From assembly GCA_964638865.1 (NCBI GenBank), contig CAZXBG010000048.1, forward strand, positions 1 to 23,932: a DNA stretch of 23,932 bases. The letters run 5' to 3'. The translations under genes were made by a program, and so were the position numbers. The stretch is from UBA7236 sp964638865. Its GTDB lineage: Bacteria > Bacteroidota > Bacteroidia > Chitinophagales > BACL12. This document shows positions 17,172 to 23,932 of the stretch, piece after piece; position 1 is the stretch's first letter; every line of letters starts with the position of its first letter. Below the pieces are notes generated by a model, which made no database searches, was not told where the DNA came from, and saw only the letters and a list, made by a program, of their open reading frames with translations.

Positions 17172-18164
17172 TCATTTGAGTTCTGGAATATGTTTGATAA
17201 AATCAATAAAGGAAACACATCTATTCTTTGGTATGAATTTAGAAATCCATCCCTTTCCTGTCCCTTTTTCGTTTCCTTGTTCTTTTCTTAAGGGTGTTTT
17301 GAATTGCAATGGAGTGTCAAGAAAATAATATGTATAAATGGATGTATTGTTGTCATTTCCGTGTTTGACTCCTTCAATCCAATTGTCAACTTGTACTGTG
17401 TTACCCGAAAATGCTTCTAAGTCTGACCGAAATATTTCAATTTCGTTGGGTTTTAAAGTTAGAATTCCTAATATTTTTGATAGATTAATTATTCCTTCTT
17501 TTGGAGTTGCGCCACGAGTAAAGTATGGTGCAAAATAGATTGGAGTTCCAAACGTTTGGTCTCGCCGATATACACCATAGTTTTGGAAGCGTAAAATTTC
17601 AGTTTGGTCCTTGAGGTCCTGAATAAGGATTTCTTTTATTTCTCTCATTTTATAATTTTTTGTTGCGAATTTCAAAAAAGTAGATACGATTACTTTGTCG
17701 GTAAATTTTTTACTGCTATACAAATCAATTAGCTCTAACCAACTTGTGTTTCTGATTTCTGTGCTATCTTGAAACTGTTTATAGGTGTCACGTTCTTGTG
17801 TTAAGAAGCATAATATTTTCTTCTTACAAGACTTGTCAAAAGAGGTTAAGTATTGTGTACGTTGGTTTAGTACTTTACTGTTGTTTACCTTGCACTCAAC
17901 AATGATGTGGTATTCCTTTTTATTTACAATTTCAATATCTGTTCTTCCTTCAACTCTGTCTTGTTCAGTCTTAATATCCGCACTAAAAAAATTAGCTTCG
18001 TTATTAGCTTGCTTAATACCTAAAAAATTTAGAAATTCAAAATAGCAATCTTTATCACTTGCAATTAGAAAAGAAAAAACCTTTGCTAAAGCAGTCTCGT
18101 TACTGCCTAATAAGTCAAAGTAAGAAAGTGGGGTTTTTTTTGTATCGGCACTTTTTAATATCAT
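17172..18164 (-). CDS. PD-(D/E)XK nuclease superfamily protein
   Basis: A 330-residue protein. The N-terminal half carries a PD-(D/E)XK core: LLGSNETALAKVFSFLI (Glu23 on the first helix), GRTDIEIV (Asp76), IIVECKV (Glu90, Lys92) and a following QRTQYL with glutamines on the next helix. This fits the PDDEXK_4-like group of stand-alone proteins. The C-terminal ~170 residues have no recognisable domain and contain a glycine/lysine-rich loop near 290-305. The expected activity is metal-dependent nucleic acid cleavage, in defence, repair or mobile-element functions; no methylase or partner gene is adjacent, so its role is open. Dyads 36-82 nt upstream of the ATG may be operator sites. Confidence 0.75.
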   Translation of the reverse strand: MILKSADTKKTPLSYFDLLGSNETALAKVFSFLIASDKDCYFEFLNFLGIKQANNEANFFSADIKTEQDRVEGRTDIEIVNKKEYHIIVECKVNNSKVLNQRTQYLTSFDKSCKKKILCFLTQERDTYKQFQDSTEIRNTSWLELIDLYSSKKFTDKVIVSTFLKFATKNYKMREIKEILIQDLKDQTEILRFQNYGVYRRDQTFGTPIYFAPYFTRGATPKEGIINLSKILGILTLKPNEIEIFRSDLEAFSGNTVQVDNWIEGVKHGNDNNTSIYTYYFLDTPLQFKTPLRKEQGNEKGTGKGWISKFIPKNRCVSFIDFIKHIPELK

Positions 18165-18199
18165 ATTCTGTCAACTAGAAGTTGGTCTTCATAGCATAT

Positions 18200-18246
18200 G
18201 GTATAACTCATTTATACCTCTTAATCTATAGTAGTTATACACTATA
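18200..18246 (-). promoter_or_regulatory. Two short dyads in the nuclease gene's promoter region
   Basis: GGTATAA (18200-18206) pairs with TTATACC (18212-18218) around 5 nt, and TATAGT (18227-18232) pairs with ACTATA (18241-18246). They lie 36-82 nt upstream of the nuclease ATG on the minus strand, a usual operator position. Such AT-rich dyads can arise by chance. Confidence 0.3.
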
Positions 18247-18621
18247 AATTAGATCCACAATCCCTACAAATTAATAAATCAATACAATTTATTTTACATT
18301 TCCATAGCATCAGGTTGATTTGGTAAACTTGTGCATTTTCAAGATTTGCCATATGTATCAATTTGCATTCTGTAATTATTATTTTAACATTAGTAAATAT
18401 GCGTATGCTTGCCACAAAACACAATAAGTACACATTGCATTAACAAATAAATAAAACATCACGTAACAAACAGGAAATCTAAAGTCCAATAAAACTCATC
18501 TGAAGTATATTCCAATCAACCGTTAAGGCAATTCGCGTTCGTGTTTCAAATGTGTGGTAAAAGTATTATTAGGACAATTCTACTTCTTTACAATACCAAA
18601 GCTGAATATAACATTTGTAAA

Positions 18622-18663
18622 ATCCAAATTTTGGATGCATATTCACTATTTATAGTGAATATG
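18622..18663. repeat. Pair of adjacent perfect palindromes
   Basis: ATCCAAA/TTTGGAT (18622-18636, one-base centre) is followed one base later by a 26-nt palindrome, CATATTCACTAT with its exact complement around TT (18638-18663). Two perfect palindromes side by side suggest a protein-binding or recombination site. No T run follows on either strand, so a terminator is unlikely. Confidence 0.45.
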
Positions 18664-18730
18664 GACTTTACATAACGATTTTTTAACATTGGCATTCATC
18701 AAAACTATCTCCAACACCCTTTCGACCCTT

Positions 18731-18757
18731 CCAAAGCCCTAAAACGGGCTCCTTTGG
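18731..18757 (-). terminator. Bulged stem-loop just after the DUF3843 stop codon
   Basis: CCAAAG plus CCC (18731-18739) pairs with GGG and CTTTGG (to 18757) with a small bulge, 12 nt past the stop of the minus-strand gene. The position suits a terminator, but no T run follows. Confidence 0.2.
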
Positions 18758-18768
18758 CAAACAACTCC

Positions 18769-20347
18769 TCAAAATCCCCCTTGTACAGTTGGGGCCGGAA
18801 TATTCAATAAAAAGTCTATATCATTTAGATACCTTGCTCCGGGTAATGTTGAAAAAAATGGGAGGTCGGGAATGCAGTGATCTATACAAAATAACAATAA
18901 TTCTGTGGAAATTGAATCGTCCATTAATAAACGGAAAATATGTTCCTGGCTAAGTTTCGCGTCAAAATATGGATTATTTAATAATGGAAAAGCAGAATTG
19001 ACACCAAAAACCATTTCCACCCCTCCTTTTGGATTAAAAAAAACCAACCCGGATTTATCAATTTCCGAAAAATTCATTTCAGCTTCATCTCTACCGAGAA
19101 ATCCATTCTTAGTATTACCATCCGTAAGCTTTTCAATTTCCTTTTTAGAAAGGTTTGAAGATTCATAGGTAAAATTCAAATAACTTATAAAATAACTTTT
19201 TATTTGATCCGAGGGCATAAAAACAATTTGCGATCCTCCATTAAAATTTTTAAACAACAAAAATTGATGTGCAAGAGATTTTTCAACTGGTTTATTATCA
19301 CTCAAAAAATTTACAGCTATTTTGCTTTCAATTGAATTTTTTTCCTTCGATATTAAATTTTCATCAGGCGGCTTACCAATCAAACTTCCCGACATCCACC
19401 ATTCCCTTTTCGATAATACAATTGACAAATAAAAAATGTCACTCCTTTTTAGTTCTGTAATTGGTCCCTCAAATGATTTTTTTGTGAGTTCAAATTATTT
19501 GCCGGATGCAATATGTTCCAACATTACATTTTTATTGTTTTGTCCCTTATAAAAAAAATAGCCCCTTATTCGCGGTGAAATATTTAAAAAATCGTTACTT
19601 AGTGCATGATTACTACCCAAAATCTCGGCTGCCCATTCTTTGCCGGTTAAACTCAATAAACGTGTTTTTACTCCATGCAAATTTTCGGTTCTAAGATCAT
19701 ATTGATACTTTAAAAATCTTTCTTCAGTGCCATGATCCTCCAAAAATGCTAATTCAGCTAATAACATATCTTTTGAGGTATCGGTATAAAAGAGATACGC
19801 TTTAAATAAAATGGTATCCATTAATTCGCGGGCCGCATAGAAAACATCTTCATTTTCATCCAGCTGGTAAAAGGATTTCAAATATTGATTTTGTGGTGCA
19901 TAATCCCAAGCTTTTTCAAAAATGTCCATTACGTTCAAAGAAATTACATTGATAAATTCATTAAATGGTTCTATAAATTTTTCGTTTTGCAGTATTTCCA
20001 AAATACCATATTAAGAAACATATATCCTGCACATTTATTTCTTCCTCCACATATTCATTTAATTTAAAAAATGGCAATTGTATTTTATAAAGGCGTTTAT
20101 GCAATCGAATAAAGCTGTTCCAAATATTTGTCTCAGAAATGATATCCTCAAAATAGGAAGTTAACAAACATGCCAGATCTTTTAAATCCTCATCCTCGAA
20201 GCCAATCTGCAAACTAAATGTTTGTTTTGTTTGATTTAATACTTTTAAAACATCATTGCTTAATTTTAAGTAATAACTATCAGTTGCTGTTTGATCTGTG
20301 TAAGGTTTTAGGCACAGCCAGTCTTTGATGTAGATTTTGTTGTTCAT
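18769..20347 (-). pseudogene. DUF3843 family gene broken by a frameshift and a stop codon
   Basis: Three consecutive minus-strand ORFs make one protein when joined. From ATG 20347: MNNKIYIKDWLCLKPY, then SYFEDIISETNIW and ICFLIWYFGNTA. The frame then shifts near 19985-19990 (one A apparently lost from an A run) and continues NEKFIEPFNEFI, DIFEKAWDYAP, GKEWAAEILGSNH, IRGYFFYKGQ and EHIASGK. The next codon is TAA (complement at 19495-19497), where AAA would be expected, and the same frame goes on FELTKKSFEGP, EWWMSG, ESKIAVNFL and so on to the stop at 18769. The whole matches DUF3843, a ~500-residue Bacteroidota family of unknown function. Downstream codons look well conserved, so the lesions are recent or are assembly errors. 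The third segment has no ATG, only TTG at 19428, supporting a broken gene over three genes. Confidence 0.85.
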
Positions 20348-20416
20348 TTGTAAGAGGTATGCATCAGGTCGCAAAAATAGGGTGTTTTGGGTATTATTGG
20401 AGAGGTAATTTGTATG

Positions 20417-20879
20417 GGATTAATGGATTGTGCGCAAATTGTCTGAATCGTGGATTTTACGGATTAATGGTTTGTGATGAAATTGTCTGAATCGTGGATT
20501 TTACGGATTAATGGTTTGTGATGAAATTGTCTGAATCGTGGATTTTACGGATTAATGGATTTCGCGGATTTTGTTTTAATTGTTTAGTTTATGGATTAAT
20601 GGATTGTGCGCAAATTGTTTGTATCGNNNNNNNNNNNNNNNNNNNNNNNNNNNNNNNNNNNNNNNNNNNNNNNNNNNNNNNNNNNNNNNNNNNNNNNNNN
20701 NNNNNNNNNNNNNNNNNNNNNNNNNNTGTTTTAATTGTTTAGTTTATGGATTAATGGATTGTGCGCAAATTGTTTGTATCGTGGATTTTACGGATTAATG
20801 GATTTCGCGGATTTTGTTTTAATTGTTTAGTTTATGGATTAATGGATTGTGCGCAAATTGTTTGTATCGCGGATTATAT
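20417..20879. repeat. 44-bp tandem repeat array with 88-bp higher-order unit
   Basis: Units begin GGATTAATGG at 20417, 20461, 20505, 20549, 20593, then after the gap at 20748, 20792 and 20836, each exactly 44 bp from the next. The first three are similar to one another (the second and third nearly identical); from 20549 two variant 44-mers alternate, giving an 88-bp unit (TGTTTTAATTG recurs at 20727 and 20815). There are no unique spacers, so it is not a CRISPR. The next 44-bp step lands on 20880, the first base of the duplicated GxxExxY unit. Similar GGATT-rich arrays are familiar around GxxExxY genes in Bacteroidota (recall). Confidence 0.9.
20627..20726. other. Assembly gap (100 N)
   Basis: Exactly 100 N bases interrupt the 44/88-bp array. 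The round size marks a placeholder gap of unknown length, so the true copy number of the array is not known. Confidence 0.98.
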
Positions 20880-20890
20880 GGATTATTTGA

Positions 20891-21283
20891 TTACACGAAT
20901 TTTTGAGAGAGTATTAATCTTTTGAATTCTAGGCTTTTTGAACCGAAATTGATGAGTAGTCCAATTTCAAGTTTGTATGCCTTTAAATAATTAAGTGCCT
21001 GCGCTAAATGCACATCCTCCAACCTGATAACTGCTTTTAGCTCAACCAACACCTTTCCTTCTACTACAAAATCAGCTCTCCTTGTTCCTATCGGTTTTTC
21101 CAAATTTTTATAAAAAATATCTTGCTCAATTTCTCGTGCAAATTCAAGTCCTGTTTCACTCATCTCATAAGCTAAAGCCCTTTGGTATATGACTTCCTGA
21201 AACCCATTACCAAGAAATTTATGGACTTCAAACGAAGATCCTATAATTTTTTCTGTTATGTCTTTATATTTTAAATCTTTCAT
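20891..21283 (-). CDS. GxxExxY protein (copy 1), PD-(D/E)XK-like
   Basis: A 130-residue protein with the family signature G27-F-Q-E30-V-I-Y33, the strand-rich core GTRRADFVV (Asp71), VELKA (Glu81, Lys83) and LAQALNYL (Gln95). Together Asp, Glu-x-Lys and Gln form a PD-(D/E)XK-type site, so nuclease-like chemistry is plausible, though the family's role is unknown. The 44-bp repeat sequence runs up to the start codon on one side (23 nt of a partial unit touch the ATG), and on the other a unit starts 10 bp past the stop codon, so promoter and leader must lie in repeat DNA. Identical to copy 2. Confidence 0.88.
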   Translation of the reverse strand: MKDLKYKDITEKIIGSSFEVHKFLGNGFQEVIYQRALAYEMSETGLEFAREIEQDIFYKNLEKPIGTRRADFVVEGKVLVELKAVIRLEDVHLAQALNYLKAYKLEIGLLINFGSKSLEFKRLILSQKFV

Positions 21284-21361
21284 ATTGTCTGAATTGTGGA
21301 TTTTTCGGATTAATGAACTGTGATGAAATTGTCTGAATCGCGGATTTTAAGGATTATTTGA

Positions 21362-21754
21362 TTACACGAATTTTTGAGAGAGTATTAATCTTTTGAATTC
21401 TAGGCTTTTTGAACCGAAATTGATGAGTAGTCCAATTTCAAGTTTGTATGCCTTTAAATAATTAAGTGCCTGCGCTAAATGCACATCCTCCAACCTGATA
21501 ACTGCTTTTAGCTCAACCAACACCTTTCCTTCTACTACAAAATCAGCTCTCCTTGTTCCTATCGGTTTTTCCAAATTTTTATAAAAAATATCTTGCTCAA
21601 TTTCTCGTGCAAATTCAAGTCCTGTTTCACTCATCTCATAAGCTAAAGCCCTTTGGTATATGACTTCCTGAAACCCATTACCAAGAAATTTATGGACTTC
21701 AAACGAAGATCCTATAATTTTTTCTGTTATGTCTTTATATTTTAAATCTTTCAT
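21362..21754 (-). CDS. GxxExxY protein (copy 2), PD-(D/E)XK-like
   Basis: Same 130 residues as the gene at 20891-21283, in the second half of the 471-bp tandem duplication and with the same flanking repeat sequence. Read on the minus strand, this is the copy nearer the array's closing inverted repeat (21808-21910), so if transcription starts outside the array this one is read first. Perfect conservation of both copies means the duplication is very recent, actively homogenised, or an assembly product. Confidence 0.88.
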   Translation of the reverse strand: MKDLKYKDITEKIIGSSFEVHKFLGNGFQEVIYQRALAYEMSETGLEFAREIEQDIFYKNLEKPIGTRRADFVVEGKVLVELKAVIRLEDVHLAQALNYLKAYKLEIGLLINFGSKSLEFKRLILSQKFV

Positions 21755-21807
21755 ATTGTCTGAATTGTGGATTTTTCGGATTAATGAACTGTGATGAAAT
21801 TGTCTGA

Positions 21808-21910
21808 ATCGCGGATTTTAAGGATTACTGGATTTCGCAGATTCTATTTGAACTGTGCAATTTACGGATTTTAAAATCTGTGCCATCCAGTAATCCGTTT
21901 AATCCGCGAT
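21808..21910. repeat. Long inverted repeat closing the GxxExxY array
   Basis: The left arm 21808-21833 (ATCGCGGATT then GGATTACTGGAT) pairs with 21885-21910 (ATCCAGTAATCC then AATCCGCGAT) in 22 of 26 positions, around a 51-nt loop that itself holds a GGATTTTAAAATC near-palindrome. The right arm is the 44-bp repeat motif in opposite orientation and marks where the array ends. Confidence 0.8.
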
Positions 21911-22154
21911 GCAGACTTTTCCATTAAAATTTTTTCATTGTTGAATGTTGTTTCATCTCTGTATTTTTTAGAGTTGGTTGCAATTTGCAAGTAACTAATT
22001 TTACAGTTTTCAAAGTATGACAATTCGTCACGGGTTCAATAATATGTTTGGAAGTATTTTGGTTAAATATCCATTATAGGCGATAATAATTTATCGAAAA
22101 CACACAATACACAAAACTTATTTGATTTTTAAATGTTACAAATCCTAAATTATA

Positions 22155-23765
22155 CTAAACTTTAAATTTGAAACTTTTAAAGGTTTGTACTAAGGCACTT
22201 CTGTTCTTATACTGCGATATATACTGCAAAATAAGAGGTGTTAACATTTCGCTACCACCTTCAATACGCAAAATTTTAGAGAACAGTGTGCAAACATATT
22301 CATAGTGATTTCTTCCGGTATTAGTTTTAAGATAATTGTCGATTGCAATTTTAAATAATTGTAAGGTCTCTTGCGGAAATTGTTTAACAATAACATCATA
22401 ATAATTTTCCATGACGCTTGTTGAAACATGTTTCTTTATATAGGCTAATAAACTTTCGGTATCTTTTTCCTCAACATATAAATCTGCCAAGCTGGAACTG
22501 AAATATTTTTTTGTAGGGTTATATCGGTTAATCCAAGTTGGCAACTCCAAGTTCCAACTTTCCCCTTTGAAGGTGGACTTATATATGCGATAATATTTAA
22601 GTTGAAAATAATTCTTTAGCAAAATGGAGGTTACGCGCCTAATAGTGGGAATATCATGTTGTTTTTGAGCAATGGTTAATAGATGGTCGCTCCATTCACT
22701 ATGTTGAAAATCATCATCTGGATTATCTGTTTTTAAGACATCCATAATCAGCTTTTTTGCATGCTCATATTTTTTCTCTTGAATTAGCAGTTCCACAACT
22801 TGGTTCCGAAAGGATGGAATTTGAATATTTTGCTCCAATATTTTTCTGGCCTGTTCACTATTATTGTTGTTTTGATAAAAATTGATCTTTCGCCGTAAAA
22901 TTATTTCTGTTTCATAAGTACCATTATCTCCGACTTCCAGTAATTGTTTATCCTGCAGAGCAAGAAATATTTCTGCCTGTTCCTTTGTTGATATAATCTG
23001 CGAAATAAAATTATTAAATTCATGCAAAATAGGAGTGCCCCGATATTTTGATTTAATCATTTCGTTAATGCTATACTCGAATAATTCCATAGCGTTCACC
23101 AAGGGGTTTTTTGCAATTTCGATCAGATGGGCAAATGGTTCTTCGTAATAAATTGGATCTATATTTTCGATTATTTCAGAATCCATTTCCAAAATACGAT
23201 CCGAATACTCTTCAATACAAGCTTTAAAAATTGCAATAGCCTGGTCATATTGATTTTTCTCCATAAAATCCCTTGCCTTGGCAAACCATTCTTCCAAAAT
23301 ATAAATCTGAAGGGGATCACCCTCATAATCGTAAATATCTTCATAATCAAAACTAACTTTATGCAGTGCCTTTCGCAGTATTTCATTATAACTTATGTCA
23401 CGTTTCTGTTTCACTTTATGTAGAAACTCCAAAAAAATGGTATTTTGAAGTTCAGGATTATGTTTAGCCAATTTTAAAACAAATTCACGTAGATCAGCAT
23501 GTGGTATATTTTTTATAAGATCTTCTAAATTAGGATCCTTGCTTTTTGTTTTAGTAACATCTTCTTTTATCCGTTTGTCGATTGCCGTACGTATAAAGTC
23601 AATATGTTTACAAGGATCATAATCACTCGGACAAGAACAGGAATAACTGATTAGTTTTTCCCCATCCAATTTAATCTTAATATTATAGATGCCATAATTA
23701 CCATGGTATTTTGCTTTCCATATATTTGTGGAAGTTTCAACGAGAGAGATTATTTCTTTGGACAT
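22155..23765 (-). CDS. SWIM zinc-finger protein with helical repeat body
   Basis: A 536-residue protein. Residues 1-60 form a SWIM domain: beta-rich MSKEIISLVETSTNIWKAKY, then the zinc ligands C43-x-C45, C52-x-H54 (SCSCPSDYDPCKH). The rest is alpha-helical with TPR-like pairs (EEWFAKARDFMEKNQYDQAI; LLIQEKKYEHAKKLIMDV; LYVEEKDTESLLAYIKKH) out to the C-terminus. SWIM domains bind DNA or proteins and occur in bacterial SNF2-type and helicase-associated proteins; here no ATPase is fused or adjacent. Function is therefore unassigned, with scaffold or nucleic-acid-binding as the reasonable guess. It is separated from the GxxExxY array by about 245 nt of plain sequence and no obvious terminator follows it. 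Confidence 0.85.
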   Translation of the reverse strand: MSKEIISLVETSTNIWKAKYHGNYGIYNIKIKLDGEKLISYSCSCPSDYDPCKHIDFIRTAIDKRIKEDVTKTKSKDPNLEDLIKNIPHADLREFVLKLAKHNPELQNTIFLEFLHKVKQKRDISYNEILRKALHKVSFDYEDIYDYEGDPLQIYILEEWFAKARDFMEKNQYDQAIAIFKACIEEYSDRILEMDSEIIENIDPIYYEEPFAHLIEIAKNPLVNAMELFEYSINEMIKSKYRGTPILHEFNNFISQIISTKEQAEIFLALQDKQLLEVGDNGTYETEIILRRKINFYQNNNNSEQARKILEQNIQIPSFRNQVVELLIQEKKYEHAKKLIMDVLKTDNPDDDFQHSEWSDHLLTIAQKQHDIPTIRRVTSILLKNYFQLKYYRIYKSTFKGESWNLELPTWINRYNPTKKYFSSSLADLYVEEKDTESLLAYIKKHVSTSVMENYYDVIVKQFPQETLQLFKIAIDNYLKTNTGRNHYEYVCTLFSKILRIEGGSEMLTPLILQYISQYKNRSALVQTFKSFKFKV

Positions 23766-23895
23766 TTGAATTTTTGGAATGTTATTAAATAATATTCAAC
23801 CTTTAAAATTATTACTATTCTTGCTTACATCAAAAATTTAATATCAATAGTAAGTATAAGTTATTTTTTCTGGTGAGTGAATATTTCGGTCATAC

Positions 23896-23932
23896 TGCAC
23901 CACCGATTCCGGACCAATGTGCACCACCGATT
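23896..23932. mobile_element. Probable IS end with multiple terminal repeats (IS21-type)
   Basis: TGCACCACCGATT occurs at 23896-23908 and again at 23920-23932, 24 bp apart, with TCCGGACCAATG between. Spaced direct repeats of this kind at an outer edge are typical of IS21-family ends, and the TGCACCAC...TCCGG wording is familiar from them (recall). The window stops here, so no transposase is visible and the element cannot be confirmed. Confidence 0.5.

Larger units (their letters stand above)
18165..18768. other. Intergenic stretch between nuclease gene and broken DUF3843 gene
   Basis: No gene is visible. A 63-codon minus-strand ORF (18433-18242) shows no domain. The interest lies in clustered palindromes: two near the nuclease start and two adjacent ones at 18622-18663, listed separately. 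Confidence 0.4.
20880..21821. repeat. Exact 471-bp tandem duplication carrying the GxxExxY gene
   Basis: Copy one is 20880-21350 and copy two 21351-21821. I see no base difference between them. Each begins GGATTATTTG, carries the whole gene on the minus strand, and ends in a full 44-bp repeat unit (for example 21307-21350). A third GGATTA follows at 21822, so the duplication endpoints fall inside the 44-bp repeat. Unequal recombination between repeat units is the simple explanation; an assembly artefact is possible next to the N gap. Confidence 0.92.

Noticed and set aside
17172..18164. Restriction-modification system
   Set aside because: No methyltransferase or specificity gene lies beside the nuclease-like gene within the window.
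19495..19497. Programmed read-through or selenocysteine-like recoding in the DUF3843 gene
   Set aside because: The codon is TAA, no stem-loop signal follows, and a separate frameshift exists upstream; plain disruption is simpler.
20518..20798. Plus-strand ORFs running through the N gap
   Set aside because: They are translations of tandem repeat plus undefined bases and do not represent a protein.
20417..20879. CRISPR array
   Set aside because: Units are contiguous at 44 bp with no unique spacers, unit variants alternate, and no cas genes are present.
1..23932. tRNA, rRNA or riboswitch
   Set aside because: I looked for T-arm motifs, rRNA signatures and known riboswitch cores by eye and saw none; a covariance-model search could still find something divergent.

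Overview
The window is AT-rich and reads as draft or metagenomic sequence from a member of the Bacteroidota. The support is the set of protein families present: HMA-like/AraC mini-regulators, DUF3843, GxxExxY proteins inside GGATT-type repeat arrays, paired membrane desaturases, and an LpxR-like outer-membrane protein. Shine-Dalgarno sites are rare. A 100-N scaffold gap lies inside a tandem repeat. Apart from two short AraC-type regulators and two possible 28-codon ORFs near the left end, everything I can support as coding is on the minus strand.

Layout. (1) 1-3150: a decayed GxxExxY gene at the left edge, then two paralogous plus-strand AraC-type regulators, each preceded by a perfect dyad. 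They are separated by almost 1 kb with little in it except two 28-residue hydrophobic ORFs. (2) 3184-3522: the frameshifted 3' tail of a second copy of the giant CHAT gene, possibly joined to the remains of a lipoprotein signal peptide. (3) 3672-6895: a tightly overlapping operon of an ATP-grasp ligase and two different three-histidine-box desaturases. (4) 7469-12724: a 1751-residue protein with two alpha/beta-hydrolase domains, a middle domain, a CHAT (caspase-like) protease domain and a helical tail. (5) 13242-16967: a protein of two tandem beta-rich repeats, then a two-gene unit of a hydrolase-like lipoprotein and an LpxR-like lipid A deacylase. (6) 17172-18164: a lone PD-(D/E)XK nuclease-like gene with dyads in front of it. 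(7) 18769-20347: one DUF3843 gene broken into three ORFs by a frameshift and a stop codon. (8) 20417-21910: a 44-bp phased repeat array, holding the N gap, that runs into two exact 471-bp tandem copies of a GxxExxY gene and closes in a long inverted repeat. (9) 22155-23765: a SWIM zinc-finger protein. (10) The right edge has a 24-bp-spaced direct repeat resembling the end of an IS21-type element.

The common theme is envelope and lipid chemistry (desaturases, ligase, esterase-like domains, LpxR) next to a protease/hydrolase fusion whose design fits a conflict or regulated-proteolysis effector. Three broken genes and the repeat/IS material mark this as an accessory region under rearrangement. 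Best candidates for something undescribed: the ATP-grasp/desaturase/desaturase operon bracketed by direct repeats of the CHAT 3' end; the double-hydrolase CHAT protein; and the GxxExxY gene built in register with the 44-bp array, whose repeat runs directly into the start codon.
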